This document shows, piece by piece, positions 15,818 to 22,809 of a stretch of 25,592 nucleotides of DNA. A program made the position numbers and the translations under genes. This stretch comes from an uncultured Clostridia bacterium (GTDB lineage Bacteria; Bacillota; Clostridia; TANB77; CAG-508). The DNA is taken from the NCBI GenBank assembly GCA_947628885.1, contig CANRBO010000002.1, forward strand, positions 1 to 25,592, read 5' to 3'. Numbering within the stretch: position 1 is the stretch's first letter; every line of letters starts with the position of its first letter. The notes beneath the pieces are model-generated. The model was not told the origin of the DNA, made no database searches, and saw nothing but the letters and a program-made list of their open reading frames with translations.

Positions 15818-16549
15818 CTATTTAGTTTTTGACACAGATTTATTTGAAGTTGTCCTATTTTTTGCTTTATTTTCTCCTTCTTTGCTCTCCCTATTATCAT
15901 TTGAATTTTTATCATATTCTTTATTGTTTTCTACTTTTAAATTTTCTTCATTTTTTTGCTTTTCATTAATGTTTTTTGTTTTTTCCTCATTAACTTCATC
16001 ATACATCATATTAGAAGTAGACTCAGCATTTCTAACTCTAACATTTACATATTTTATATCTAAATCAGTAGCACTTTTGATAGTCTTTTTTATTTTTACC
16101 TGTAATTTAGATGATATGTCTTTTATAACTGTTTGATTAGTAATATCAATTATTATATCAATTATAACATCATTTTGTTTTGTTATTTCAACATTTGATT
16201 CAGAATTAACTATATTAGGAAATTCTTTTATAACTCCGTCAACCATATCTTTAATTGTAGAAACAGTAATTAAAAGCCTACCGTCTTCATTTTGTAAAAG
16301 AATCCCTGTATCACTCTCATCCTTCTCTCCCATATCAGAAAAGAATAGACATCTTATAGCTAAAAGAATTAATACGATACAAACACCAATTAATATATTT
16401 GTATATGTTGCATTAATCAATACTTTTCCAATCAAAATTCCAAAAATTGTTGGTTCCATCCACCCAAAACTTATTAAGCACAATATTACGGCAATAATTA
16501 AAACCAATATTGAAAATAAAGCTAGTCCTAGTTTATCTAAAAATTTCAT
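15818..16549 (-). CDS. amaP: AmaP-like alkaline shock response membrane anchor with charged C-terminal tail
   Basis: Two hydrophobic segments (about 6-28 and 47-70) enclose a short loop with a GWMEPT-type turn. A cytoplasmic Asp23-like domain follows (about 80-175; GRLLITVSTIKDMVDGVIKEFPNI, then VIIDIIIDI and LDIKYVNVRVRNAES). AmaP tethers Asp23 to the membrane in related bacteria. The last 65 or so residues are a Lys/Glu/Asn-rich disordered tail (NEEKTKNINEKQKNEENLK and on) that typical AmaP lacks. It follows asp23 by 124 bp. Confidence 0.85.
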   Translation of the reverse strand: MKFLDKLGLALFSILVLIIAVILCLISFGWMEPTIFGILIGKVLINATYTNILIGVCIVLILLAIRCLFFSDMGEKDESDTGILLQNEDGRLLITVSTIKDMVDGVIKEFPNIVNSESNVEITKQNDVIIDIIIDITNQTVIKDISSKLQVKIKKTIKSATDLDIKYVNVRVRNAESTSNMMYDEVNEEKTKNINEKQKNEENLKVENNKEYDKNSNDNRESKEGENKAKNRTTSNKSVSKTK

Positions 16550-16673
16550 TATATTATACCTCTCAATTTTTATTATTAAATTATTGTTTATGTTGTTAAT
16601 ATTTTAATGTTATTGTTTTATTATCTTATTGTTATTATTCTATTGACTTTCTATTTAATATATTATTTTTATA

Positions 16674-17234
16674 CTATTTTTTTGTTGTTTTATTAGTTGT
16701 CTTCTTCTCAGCACTTTTGGTACTAGTTGATTTCTTCGCACCTGCTTTTTTATCCTCAACTTTTTTTTCTGCTTCCTTATCTTGAGCTTTTTTCTCTACC
16801 TCTTTTACTTCTTCCTTTTTAGCATTTTTTCTATCTTCTCTTGATGTACTTACTCCTTGAACATGAACATTTACTTCTTCAACACCTAAACCAGTCATAC
16901 TTTCAACTGATTTTTTAACTCTTTTTTGTATTTCAAATGCAACTTCTGGTATTCTAGCCCCATATTCAACAATTATGTTGACATCTATTTTAGTCGATTT
17001 ATCTGTCACATCAACTTTTATACCTTTTGATAGATTTTTCTTTCCACTCAATACTTCTGATATTCCACCTGCAAATCCGCCTGCCATATCAGCTACTCCT
17101 GGCACCTCTGATGCAGCCATACCTGCAATTACGGCAACTACATCATCAGATATTTGTATATTGTTTTCTGCATTTTCTATTGTTACTTCTCCCTTATTTT
17201 CTTTTAATTCTTGTTTCTTTTCTTCACTCCTAAT
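16674..17234 (-). CDS. asp23: Asp23/Gls24 family envelope stress response protein; apparent non-canonical start
   Basis: Core: QISDDVVAVIAGMAASEVPGVADMAGGFAGGISEVL, VDVTDKSTKIDVNIIVEYGARIPEVAFEIQKRVKKSVESMTGLGVEEVNVHVQGV, then a Lys/Ala/Glu tail. The first ATG (17118-17120) falls inside the conserved core, and the reading frame stays open upstream to an in-frame TAG near 17280 with no ATG, GTG or TTG. The best-placed candidate start is ATT at 17232-17234, five bases after GGAAAGG, giving 186 aa and the N-terminal acidic stretch usual in the family. ATA at 17178-17180 behind AAGGGAG is second choice. A sequencing error is also possible. Probably translated and membrane-recruited through AmaP. 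Confidence 0.85.
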   Translation of the reverse strand: MRSEEKKQELKENKGEVTIENAENNIQISDDVVAVIAGMAASEVPGVADMAGGFAGGISEVLSGKKNLSKGIKVDVTDKSTKIDVNIIVEYGARIPEVAFEIQKRVKKSVESMTGLGVEEVNVHVQGVSTSREDRKNAKKEEVKEVEKKAQDKEAEKKVEDKKAGAKKSTSTKSAEKKTTNKTTKK

Positions 17235-17317
17235 TTTTACCTTTCCTTTCTTTTTTACTTTAAGGATTAAAGCCTATATAAAATAGTATTAGCTTCCTTA
17301 TAATTTATGATATTCTA

Positions 17318-17346
17318 AGTATATCAATATATGCTTAATTTTACAA
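17318..17346 (-). promoter_or_regulatory. Sigma-A promoter of the asp23-amaP-DUF2273-nusB-xse run
   Basis: Minus strand TTGTAA (17341-17346), 17-bp spacer, TATACT (17318-17323), in the 150-bp gap between truA and asp23. It leaves a leader of about 75 nt before the ATT. Confidence 0.7.
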
Positions 17347-17384
17347 GTATTTTATGATAAATTTTTTTAAGAAATCTAATCCAC

Positions 17385-18119
17385 TTAATATTCTACATTT
17401 ACCAAGCATAAACCTGTTGGTGGTAGTGTTTTTCCTGCTTTTAATCTATCTTTAGCTTCAAGGATTTCTTTAACTTCTTTTGGACTGATTTTACCTTCTC
17501 CAACTTCTACTAATGTTCCACTTATTATTCTTACCATATTATATAAAAATCCATTACCAGTTAAACTTATCGTTATTATATCTCCATTTCTTTCTACTTT
17601 TGCATCATAAATGATTCGTGTACTATTTTTATTACTAGTACCACTTGCTTTAAATGATTTGAAATCATGTTCTCCTATTAAATATTTTATTCCTTCATCC
17701 ATTTTATTTTCATCCAGTTTAATTGGATAGTGATATTGCATATCTCTATATATTGCTGTTCCTTGTTCTGAATTATTTATACTGTACTGATATGTTTTCT
17801 TTTTACAATTATATCTACTATGAAATCTTTCATCTACTTCAATTGCTTTTTTTATTCTTATTGATTTTTTTAATTGCGAATTTAGAGCATACGGTATTTT
17901 TTCGATTGGAAATTCTTTTTCAATTTTGAAATTTGCTATTTGGCAAAGTGCATTTACTCCTGCATCAGTTCTGCCTGAGGCAATTAGGTCGACTTTTTCG
18001 CCAGTTACTATTTCTATTGCTCTTTCTATTTCTCCTTGTATATTTGGCTTATTCGGCTGTTTTTGCCAACCATTAAAATCTTTGCCGTCATACTCAATTA
18101 TCAACTTAATATTTCGCAT
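17385..18119 (-). CDS. truA: tRNA pseudouridine(38-40) synthase TruA
   Basis: Isomerises uridines 38-40 in the anticodon arm. MRNIKLIIEYDGKDFNGWQKQ start, catalytic motif ASGRTDAGVNAL (Asp52), NCKKKTYQYSI, FKASG, GNGFLYNMVRIISGTLVEVG and the C-terminal PPTGLCLVNVEY are all family features. 244 aa, normal. GGAG lies seven bases before the ATG at 18117-18119. Upstream is a low-complexity stretch with no clear promoter. Confidence 0.97.
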   Translation of the reverse strand: MRNIKLIIEYDGKDFNGWQKQPNKPNIQGEIERAIEIVTGEKVDLIASGRTDAGVNALCQIANFKIEKEFPIEKIPYALNSQLKKSIRIKKAIEVDERFHSRYNCKKKTYQYSINNSEQGTAIYRDMQYHYPIKLDENKMDEGIKYLIGEHDFKSFKASGTSNKNSTRIIYDAKVERNGDIITISLTGNGFLYNMVRIISGTLVEVGEGKISPKEVKEILEAKDRLKAGKTLPPTGLCLVNVEY

Positions 18120-18480
18120 TTTTACACTCCATTTACTTTTTTTATTCGTTTTATTTATTATTATTTGCTTTTATTTGCTGCTTTTTCCTTTACTTGTTTT
18201 GCATTTATTTATTGTTTTTGCTTTATTGGTTTGTATTTATTTATTGCTTTTTCCTTTATTTTTTACTTTTTTAGATTTGTTTTTTATTGTTTTTTGCTTT
18301 CTTTTTACTTTTTTTGGATTTATTTTTTTGCTTTTATTTACTTCACTATTTGAATTTAAAATTTTTTAGTTTGTATATTGTTGATTTTATAGTTACGTTT
18401 ATTTAGCTTTCTCTTTAATTATAAACTTTTTTTACCCAAAAATCTACTTATTTTATTAAATTTTATTTATAAATTACATT
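18120..18480. repeat. Low-complexity T-rich gap upstream of truA
   Basis: First 360 bp of the 599-bp gap 18120-18718. From 18131 to about 18350 it is made of variants of TTTATTTGCTTTTATT and TTTTTACTTTTTT (A-rich in the truA sense strand). I see no gene, RNA or convincing promoter in it, although some element here must drive truA unless it is read from further upstream. Confidence 0.6.
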
Positions 18481-18491
18481 TATTTTACAAT

Positions 18492-18515
18492 GTTGCATTT
18501 AACCTTTCATTTGAC
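18492..18515. repeat. 24-bp dispersed motif, copy 2 (possible IS-end remnant)
   Basis: GTTGCATTTAACC...TTTGAC, three mismatches from the copy at 1302-1325. It lies in the truA / plus-strand-unit gap, about 130 bp before the plus-strand promoter. No transposase nearby. Confidence 0.4.
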
Positions 18516-18642
18516 ATGTAATTTTTATTCTATGTTTATTTAATAAAATTGTATTCTTTTTTTGAAATTAAGATTTTTATTTATCATAACAATTTCTACC
18601 ACAATTTTACAAAATCTTATCTCCTTAAAATTATAATTATTC

Positions 18643-18671
18643 TTGATTTTTTGTTAAATAAATGATATAAT
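18643..18671 (+). promoter_or_regulatory. Sigma-A promoter of the plus-strand structured unit
   Basis: TTGATT (18643-18648), 17-bp spacer, TATAAT (18666-18671). The predicted start is near 18678. It is the only strong plus-strand promoter I find in the window. Confidence 0.8.
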
Positions 18672-18718
18672 TAATTATGCATCGCAAAATATTATAATGC
18701 TTGGAGGTGAGCAAATAA

Positions 18719-19141
18719 GTGAAAAATATTCACTTAGCTGGACGGTATCCTCAGGATGCCGTTTCAGTTCTTGACATGAGAGATTTTCACAATTTCACCA
18801 ATCTTTTAAAAGGTGAAAATTGTGAAAATGATGTTCTCTATATAACACCGTTGGTATTGAATTATGTCTATTCGTGCCAAGGGTATAGAATAGAGAATCA
18901 CCAAGTAGTTTATTCAATAAATAATAAGCGATACTACTTGGTCTTTCGAGCGGTTCCTATATTTGGTAGCTGTAACTACTTTGATATGTACATCCATTAT
19001 CAATGTAGTGGTTCGGTTACTTCACGATTGCTTAGTGAAAAGGGTTCCCAGCTTCATATTGGGCTTAAGCGACTTTGCTTGCCCACTTATGATAATGGAG
19101 AAAGTTATCCTTATAGAAAGCAATTGACACTGCCCCAGTAG
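18719..19141 (+). CDS. Possible 140-aa orphan protein within the structured unit
   Basis: GTG start at 18719 with GGAGGTGA about eight bases upstream, open for 140 codons to TAG. The product is mixed and protein-like (rich in Tyr, Ser, Cys; for example YYLVFRAVPIFGSCNYFDMY), with no signal peptide, no clear TM segment and no motif I know. Against it being coding: codons such as CGG, CGA, GCG, TCG, CCG, CCC and CTG are unlike the neighbours; the GTG lies in the arm of a perfect 8-bp hairpin; and many further hairpins run through it. For it: an ORF of this length behind a good ribosome site is unlikely by chance. It may be a horizontally acquired gene, a dual coding/structural RNA, or a fortuitous ORF on an RNA. 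Confidence 0.4.
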   Translation: MKNIHLAGRYPQDAVSVLDMRDFHNFTNLLKGENCENDVLYITPLVLNYVYSCQGYRIENHQVVYSINNKRYYLVFRAVPIFGSCNYFDMYIHYQCSGSVTSRLLSEKGSQLHIGLKRLCLPTYDNGESYPYRKQLTLPQ

Positions 19142-19185
19142 AAGTTTGTTTGTTCACTCATGCGAACTGGCTTACAGTTCGCTAA

Positions 19186-19220
19186 AAGCGGTAATTCCAA
19201 GGAATTACCGCTTATTTTAT
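19186..19220 (+). terminator. Strong rho-independent terminator of the plus-strand unit
   Basis: AAGCGGTAATTCC and GGAATTACCGCTT form a perfect 13-bp stem around a two-base gap (effectively a 4-nt loop), followed by ATTTTATTATTT. It is preceded by another perfect hairpin at 19162-19182. It faces the convergent 3' end of cdaA about 100 bp away. Confidence 0.92.
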
Positions 19221-19316
19221 TATTTGTTTTCTATTTTATATCTTCTTTTACTTTCTATTATCCTTTTATTTATTCTTCTTTGCTTTTATCATTTTCAATT
19301 GTTGTGCTTTCTAATT

Positions 19317-20291
19317 TTATTTCTTATTATTGCTTTCTACCACTTTTACCTTCTTATTTTTTCTATTCTCACTTGCTACCTTTTTATGTTGTATGATTTT
19401 TTCTTTTTTATTTGCCATGATTACTCTAATTTCTGAAATCTTATTTTTCTTACCTTCAGGTCCAAATCTTGCAGTTACAAGATTTTTAATTAATATTCTT
19501 TTTAATGCGTCTACTTCAACATCTAATATTAATGTGCCGTCTTTTGCTATTGAGATTTTTCCTGTTTCTTCTGAGACTACCACAGCTATTGCATCAGATT
19601 CCTTTGATATTCCTATTGCTGCTCTATGCCTTGTTCCTAATCCCCTTACAACATCTTTATCATCTGTAAGTGGCAATATGCAGGCTGCTGACGTTATTTT
19701 ATTATTTGCTATTATGACTGCTCCGTCATGCAAAGGCGTTTTTGGTACGAATATATTTACCAACAATTGTGGTGAAATCTCTGATTCTAGTACAACTCCA
19801 GTTTCTATTATATCTTGCAATTTTATGTCTCTTTCGAATACTATTAATGCTCCTGTTTTTGTTTTTGCTAGTTCTTCTACTGCTATTGATACTTTATAAA
19901 TGTCTTCTTTTGCCTTGTCTCTCAAGCTTTTATCTATGCCGAACATTTTAGTAAATGTGCTTGATCCGATTTGCTCAAGTGCTCTTCTTAATTCCGGTTG
20001 AAATATCAATAGTAGTGCGATTACTCCATAAGTCATAAATGATGTCAATATAAAGTTTAATATTCTTAACTTAAATATATTGCTTAATATTGTTATAATT
20101 ACTAAAAATACTATTCCTTTTAGCAGTTGCATTGCTCTTGATTTTTTTGCAAATTTTATAAATGCGTATATTAGAAATCCCACTAATACCACATCTATAA
20201 TTAATGTTATAATCTGCCATGGTTGTGCTTTTAGTTCATTTATGTATGACGGAAAATCAATTTTCATTTGTTCATTTACTTTATCAAACAT
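19317..20291 (-). CDS. cdaA: Diadenylate cyclase CdaA (c-di-AMP synthase)
   Basis: Makes c-di-AMP from two ATP. Three hydrophobic segments (about 27-46, 56-72, 77-97) are followed by a DAC domain with PLHDGAVII (DGA 189-191) and GLGTRHRAAIG (RHR 221-223), both required for catalysis, then a Lys-rich C-terminal tail (about 285-324). 324 aa against a usual 270-285; the tail is the excess. In most Bacillota cdaA is followed by cdaR and glmM. Here neither is adjacent: downstream is the convergent structured unit, and upstream a 65-aa membrane-protein gene. GGAAAAAG precedes the ATG at 20289-20291. Confidence 0.95.
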   Translation of the reverse strand: MFDKVNEQMKIDFPSYINELKAQPWQIITLIIDVVLVGFLIYAFIKFAKKSRAMQLLKGIVFLVIITILSNIFKLRILNFILTSFMTYGVIALLLIFQPELRRALEQIGSSTFTKMFGIDKSLRDKAKEDIYKVSIAVEELAKTKTGALIVFERDIKLQDIIETGVVLESEISPQLLVNIFVPKTPLHDGAVIIANNKITSAACILPLTDDKDVVRGLGTRHRAAIGISKESDAIAVVVSEETGKISIAKDGTLILDVEVDALKRILIKNLVTARFGPEGKKNKISEIRVIMANKKEKIIQHKKVASENRKNKKVKVVESNNKK

Positions 20292-20324
20292 TTTTCTTTT
20301 TCCTTTCGTTTTAATTTCTACATT

Positions 20325-20438
20325 TTATAATACGTTTATTAAGTAATATATTACTGTTCCGCTTATAATACATTTATTAAGTAATATATTACTGTTCCGC
20401 TTATAATACATTTATTAAATAATATATTACTGTTCCGC
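20325..20438. repeat. Three tandem 38-bp copies of a gene's 3' end
   Basis: Copies at 20325-20362, 20363-20400 and 20401-20438 differ by one or two bases. The third is the coding 3' end of the small membrane-protein gene (GTVIYYLINVL and stop). The other two lie after the stop, and 38 is not a multiple of three. Copies 1 and 2 contain a perfect 14-bp palindrome AGTAATATATTACT, imperfect in the coding copy. Confidence 0.9.
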
Positions 20439-20598
20439 AAGTTGCTACAAGCATCATGATGACTATTAATAATGCAACAACTCTGCCTAATTGCTTTGAC
20501 AAATCAAAGTGCTTTTTTGGTTTATTATTGTTTTTCATTTCATTTATCTTTCTTGTTTTGTCCATTTCTAGTGCTTTTTCTTTTATATCTTTTTTCAT
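20401..20598 (-). CDS. Small single-TM protein (possibly DUF4044-like) upstream of cdaA
   Basis: 65 aa: a basic cytoplasmic N-terminus (MKKDIKEKALEMDKTRKINE, then NNNKPKKHFD), one TM segment at about 40-62 (VVALLIVIMMLVATCGTVIYYL) and almost nothing outside. The F-x(n)-MMLVATCGTV pattern reminds me of the DUF4044 family of small division-associated membrane proteins (MacP in pneumococcus), but the match is only by eye. AAGGGAG precedes the ATG at 20596-20598. A sigma-A promoter and a leader of about 160 nt precede it. It is likely co-transcribed with cdaA (109-bp gap filled by the tandem copies of its own 3' end). Confidence 0.75.
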   Translation of the reverse strand: MKKDIKEKALEMDKTRKINEMKNNNKPKKHFDLSKQLGRVVALLIVIMMLVATCGTVIYYLINVL

Positions 20599-20611
20599 TT
20601 TTACTCCCTTT

Positions 20612-20658
20612 CTAAGTTACAAATCTAGTTTAAAAAATAATTACAATTTTTCAACCTT
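20612..20658 (-). promoter_or_regulatory. Shared leader element, copy B
   Basis: On the minus strand AAGGTTGAAAAA, TTGTAATTA, ACTAGATTTGTAACTTAG, ending at the ribosome site of the 65-aa gene. It differs from copy A (12579-12623) at about five positions including indels. The central hairpin is kept but has one mismatch in this copy. Confidence 0.65.
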
Positions 20659-20768
20659 GCTCCCTTTCCTTCCACATCAATTGCAGTTTTCAATCATTTT
20701 TAGTAAACATAAGTAATCAAAAACTTATATTTCAATTATAATTAGCAAGCTTCTATATTACTTTAAAT

Positions 20769-20797
20769 ATTTTAACATTTATAATTTTTAAAGTCAA
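20769..20797 (-). promoter_or_regulatory. Sigma-A promoter of the small membrane protein-cdaA unit
   Basis: Minus strand TTGACT (20792-20797), 17-bp spacer, TAAAAT (20769-20774), between hemW and the 65-aa gene. The leader is about 160 nt. Confidence 0.75.
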
Positions 20798-20826
20798 TTA
20801 CTAATTTTTTATACACTACATAATTT

Positions 20827-21960
20827 TTATACAAATTCTTCCCATACCAAATTGGCTAGATCCAAGCCTTTTTTAGTTAATCTTATATTGTCATTATTTA
20901 TTCTAATTAAGTTCTCACTAATTAGTTTTGACAATTGCTTATTATACACATCAAATACATTTTTGCCAAATTTGATTTCAAAAGATTCCGTATTTATGCC
21001 ATTGATTTTCCTTAATCCTAGCATCATGTATTCGTTCATCATGGATTTTTTTGTTTGCTTTTCTTCTATTTTGATATTTTTAAATCCTTCATTATTTTTT
21101 ATATTTTTAATATAATTTTCTATATCAGAAATATTTGTGTATCTTGTTTTATTTTCATAAGATGCGCTGGCAGCTCCAAATCCTAGATATTCTTCCTGTT
21201 TCCAGCAATCCATATTATGTTTACAAATATTTTTCATTTTTGCAAAATTTGAAATTTCATAATGTATGTATTCATTTTCTTCCAATTTTCTTTTTGCATA
21301 CCAATACATATATCTTTCCATTTCTTCATCAGGCAATTCTACTTTTTTGTCATTTATCATTTTTTCTAATTTTGTATTTGGTTCAACAATTAATGAATAT
21401 ACTGATATATGCGGGATTTCCATATCTATCAAATTAATAAGCGTTTTTTCTACATCATAAATATTCTGATTAGGAAGCCCTATCATTGTGTCTACATTTA
21501 TGTTTCTGAATCCTACTTCTCTTGCATATTGTATCGTTTTTTCAAATTGCTTATAATTGTGTATTCTTCCTAATAATTTCAACAAGTCATCATTTGAACT
21601 TTGCAAACCAACGCTCAATCTATTTATTCCCATTTGAAAATACTGATCCAAGCTCTTTTTAGTTGCTGTGCCTGGATTTAATTCCATTGATATTTCTGCA
21701 TTTATGTCTAATTCAAAATTGTGCTCTATTTCTGTCAAAATATCTTCTATATATTTGGGATTTATGTATGACGGAGTTCCTCCACCAATATAAATTGTTT
21801 TTACATGATAATTCAAATTACTTCTTGCTTTGATTTCTTCTTTTAAACACTCTACATATTCTTTTATCAGATTATCTTTATTGCATAGTGAGTAAAAATC
21901 ACAATAATTACATTTTTGCTTGCAAAAAGGTATATGCACATAAATTCCTATTTGTTTCAT
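20827..21960 (-). CDS. hemW: Radical SAM protein HemW (coproporphyrinogen III oxidase-like heme chaperone)
   Basis: Radical SAM enzyme with the cluster motif CKQKCNYC (Cys13, Cys17, Cys20) after GIYVHIPF, then YIGGGTPSYI, EISMELNPGT, INRLSVGLQSSNDDLLKLLGR and IGLPNQ, and a C-terminal HemN-type domain (MMLGLRKINGI). 377 aa is normal. HemN-like proteins of this short type are now regarded as heme chaperones (HemW) rather than oxidases; in an apparent anaerobe its role is uncertain. It begins directly after the whiA stop (TAA then ATG) with GGAG six bases before, so it is translated from the prmC-whiA-hemW mRNA. Confidence 0.93.
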   Translation of the reverse strand: MKQIGIYVHIPFCKQKCNYCDFYSLCNKDNLIKEYVECLKEEIKARSNLNYHVKTIYIGGGTPSYINPKYIEDILTEIEHNFELDINAEISMELNPGTATKKSLDQYFQMGINRLSVGLQSSNDDLLKLLGRIHNYKQFEKTIQYAREVGFRNINVDTMIGLPNQNIYDVEKTLINLIDMEIPHISVYSLIVEPNTKLEKMINDKKVELPDEEMERYMYWYAKRKLEENEYIHYEISNFAKMKNICKHNMDCWKQEEYLGFGAASASYENKTRYTNISDIENYIKNIKNNEGFKNIKIEEKQTKKSMMNEYMMLGLRKINGINTESFEIKFGKNVFDVYNKQLSKLISENLIRINNDNIRLTKKGLDLANLVWEEFV

Positions 21961-22809
21961 TTATTTCTCCAATTTTTTTACTTCTTTTAGTTCTTCTGCT
22001 AATTCTCTTATTCCTTCTAATCTATGGTTTACACCTGATTTGCTTATTTTCTTTTCTAATAGTTGTCCTAATTCTTGCAAACTTGCATTTGGATTTTCTA
22101 GTCTGACGTTTGCTAATTCTTGCTCTTTTTCTGTGAGTCTATCAAATTTCTTTTTGGCTTTTATTAACTTGATGTCTTCCACTTGTCTTACAGAGCTTGA
22201 GATTGTCTTATTTAAATTGGCTGTTTCGCAATTTACCAATCTATTTACATTATTTCTCATGTCTTTTATAACTCTTTCATCTTCGAAATCAAGTACAGAT
22301 TTATTTGCTCCTACAAAGGCAAGGAAATTCGATATGTTTTCTCCGTCTTTCATATATAGTATGCTTTTCTTTTCTCTGTTTAACAGCTTAGTTTCAATGT
22401 CGCTCTGCTCTAGTATTTTCTTAACTCGCTTTGCATTTGCTTCGCTGTCAAATACTATCTCTAAATGATATACATTTTTTGGATTTGTTATAGAGCCTGA
22501 GCTCATGAACGCTCCCCTTACCAATGCTCTTTTTTCTTCATCTGTATTAATATCATCACATATTGTAATCTTCTTTTTTAATGTTATGCAGAAATTTATT
22601 CCCTGCATTTCTATCTTATAATCATTTTCTCCAAAGTTGTCAAGCAGTTTGGCAAATCTATTTATATTGTATTGATTTTCTGTGACAAATTTATTGGATG
22701 AATTGGTCAACAAATAACCTTCTAACTCAGCTTTTACAAGCTTTTTATTAGATAGGTTATTGATTTCGCTTAATTCTTTTTTTACTTTTGCACAAAACGA
22801 ATCTCCCAT
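21961..22809 (-). CDS. whiA: DNA-binding protein WhiA
   Basis: WhiA has an N-terminal LAGLIDADG-like fold and a C-terminal helix-turn-helix, and influences cell division and chromosome segregation in Bacillota. SFCAKVKKELSEI start, YLLT, RAFMSSGSITNPKNVYHLEIVF, NRLVNCETANLNKT, RQVEDIKLI, then the HTH region NPNASLQELGQLLEKKISKSGVNHRLEGI are family features; 282 aa is slightly short of the usual 300-325. Its ATG overlaps the prmC stop by one base (TAATG), with GGGAG eight bases upstream. The usual rapZ and yvcK neighbours are absent; prmC precedes it instead. Confidence 0.95.
   Translation of the reverse strand: MGDSFCAKVKKELSEINNLSNKKLVKAELEGYLLTNSSNKFVTENQYNINRFAKLLDNFGENDYKIEMQGINFCITLKKKITICDDINTDEEKRALVRGAFMSSGSITNPKNVYHLEIVFDSEANAKRVKKILEQSDIETKLLNREKKSILYMKDGENISNFLAFVGANKSVLDFEDERVIKDMRNNVNRLVNCETANLNKTISSSVRQVEDIKLIKAKKKFDRLTEKEQELANVRLENPNASLQELGQLLEKKISKSGVNHRLEGIRELAEELKEVKKLEK

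Larger units (their letters stand above)
18678..19222 (+). ncRNA. Candidate large structured RNA (about 540 nt), family not recognised
   Basis: Between promoter and terminator there is an almost unbroken series of hairpins. Positions of paired arms: 18716-18723/18729-18736 (8 bp); 18742-18750/18754-18762 (9 bp, one G-U); 18784-18799/18812-18828 (16 bp, one bulge); 18867-18873/18888-18894 with inner 18875-18878/18882-18885; 18900-18909/18933-18942 (10 bp) with inner 18910-18914/18923-18927; 18994-18999/19006-19011; 19021-19025/19035-19039; 19060-19064/19081-19085 with inner 19067-19070/19077-19080; 19091-19095/19105-19109; 19129-19132/19136-19139; 19162-19169/19175-19182 (8 bp); then the terminator. 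Base composition is visibly less AT-rich than the surroundings. I cannot match it to OLE, ROOL, GOLLD, 6S, RNase P, SRP or tmRNA from memory. A 140-codon ORF overlaps it. Confidence 0.6.

Noticed and set aside
18678..19222. Assigning the structured unit to OLE RNA
   Set aside because: The nearby nusB and xseA/xseB genes recall the OLE neighbourhood and the size is similar, but ispA, dxs and the OLE-associated membrane protein are absent and I recognise no OLE sequence landmark. A covariance search would decide.
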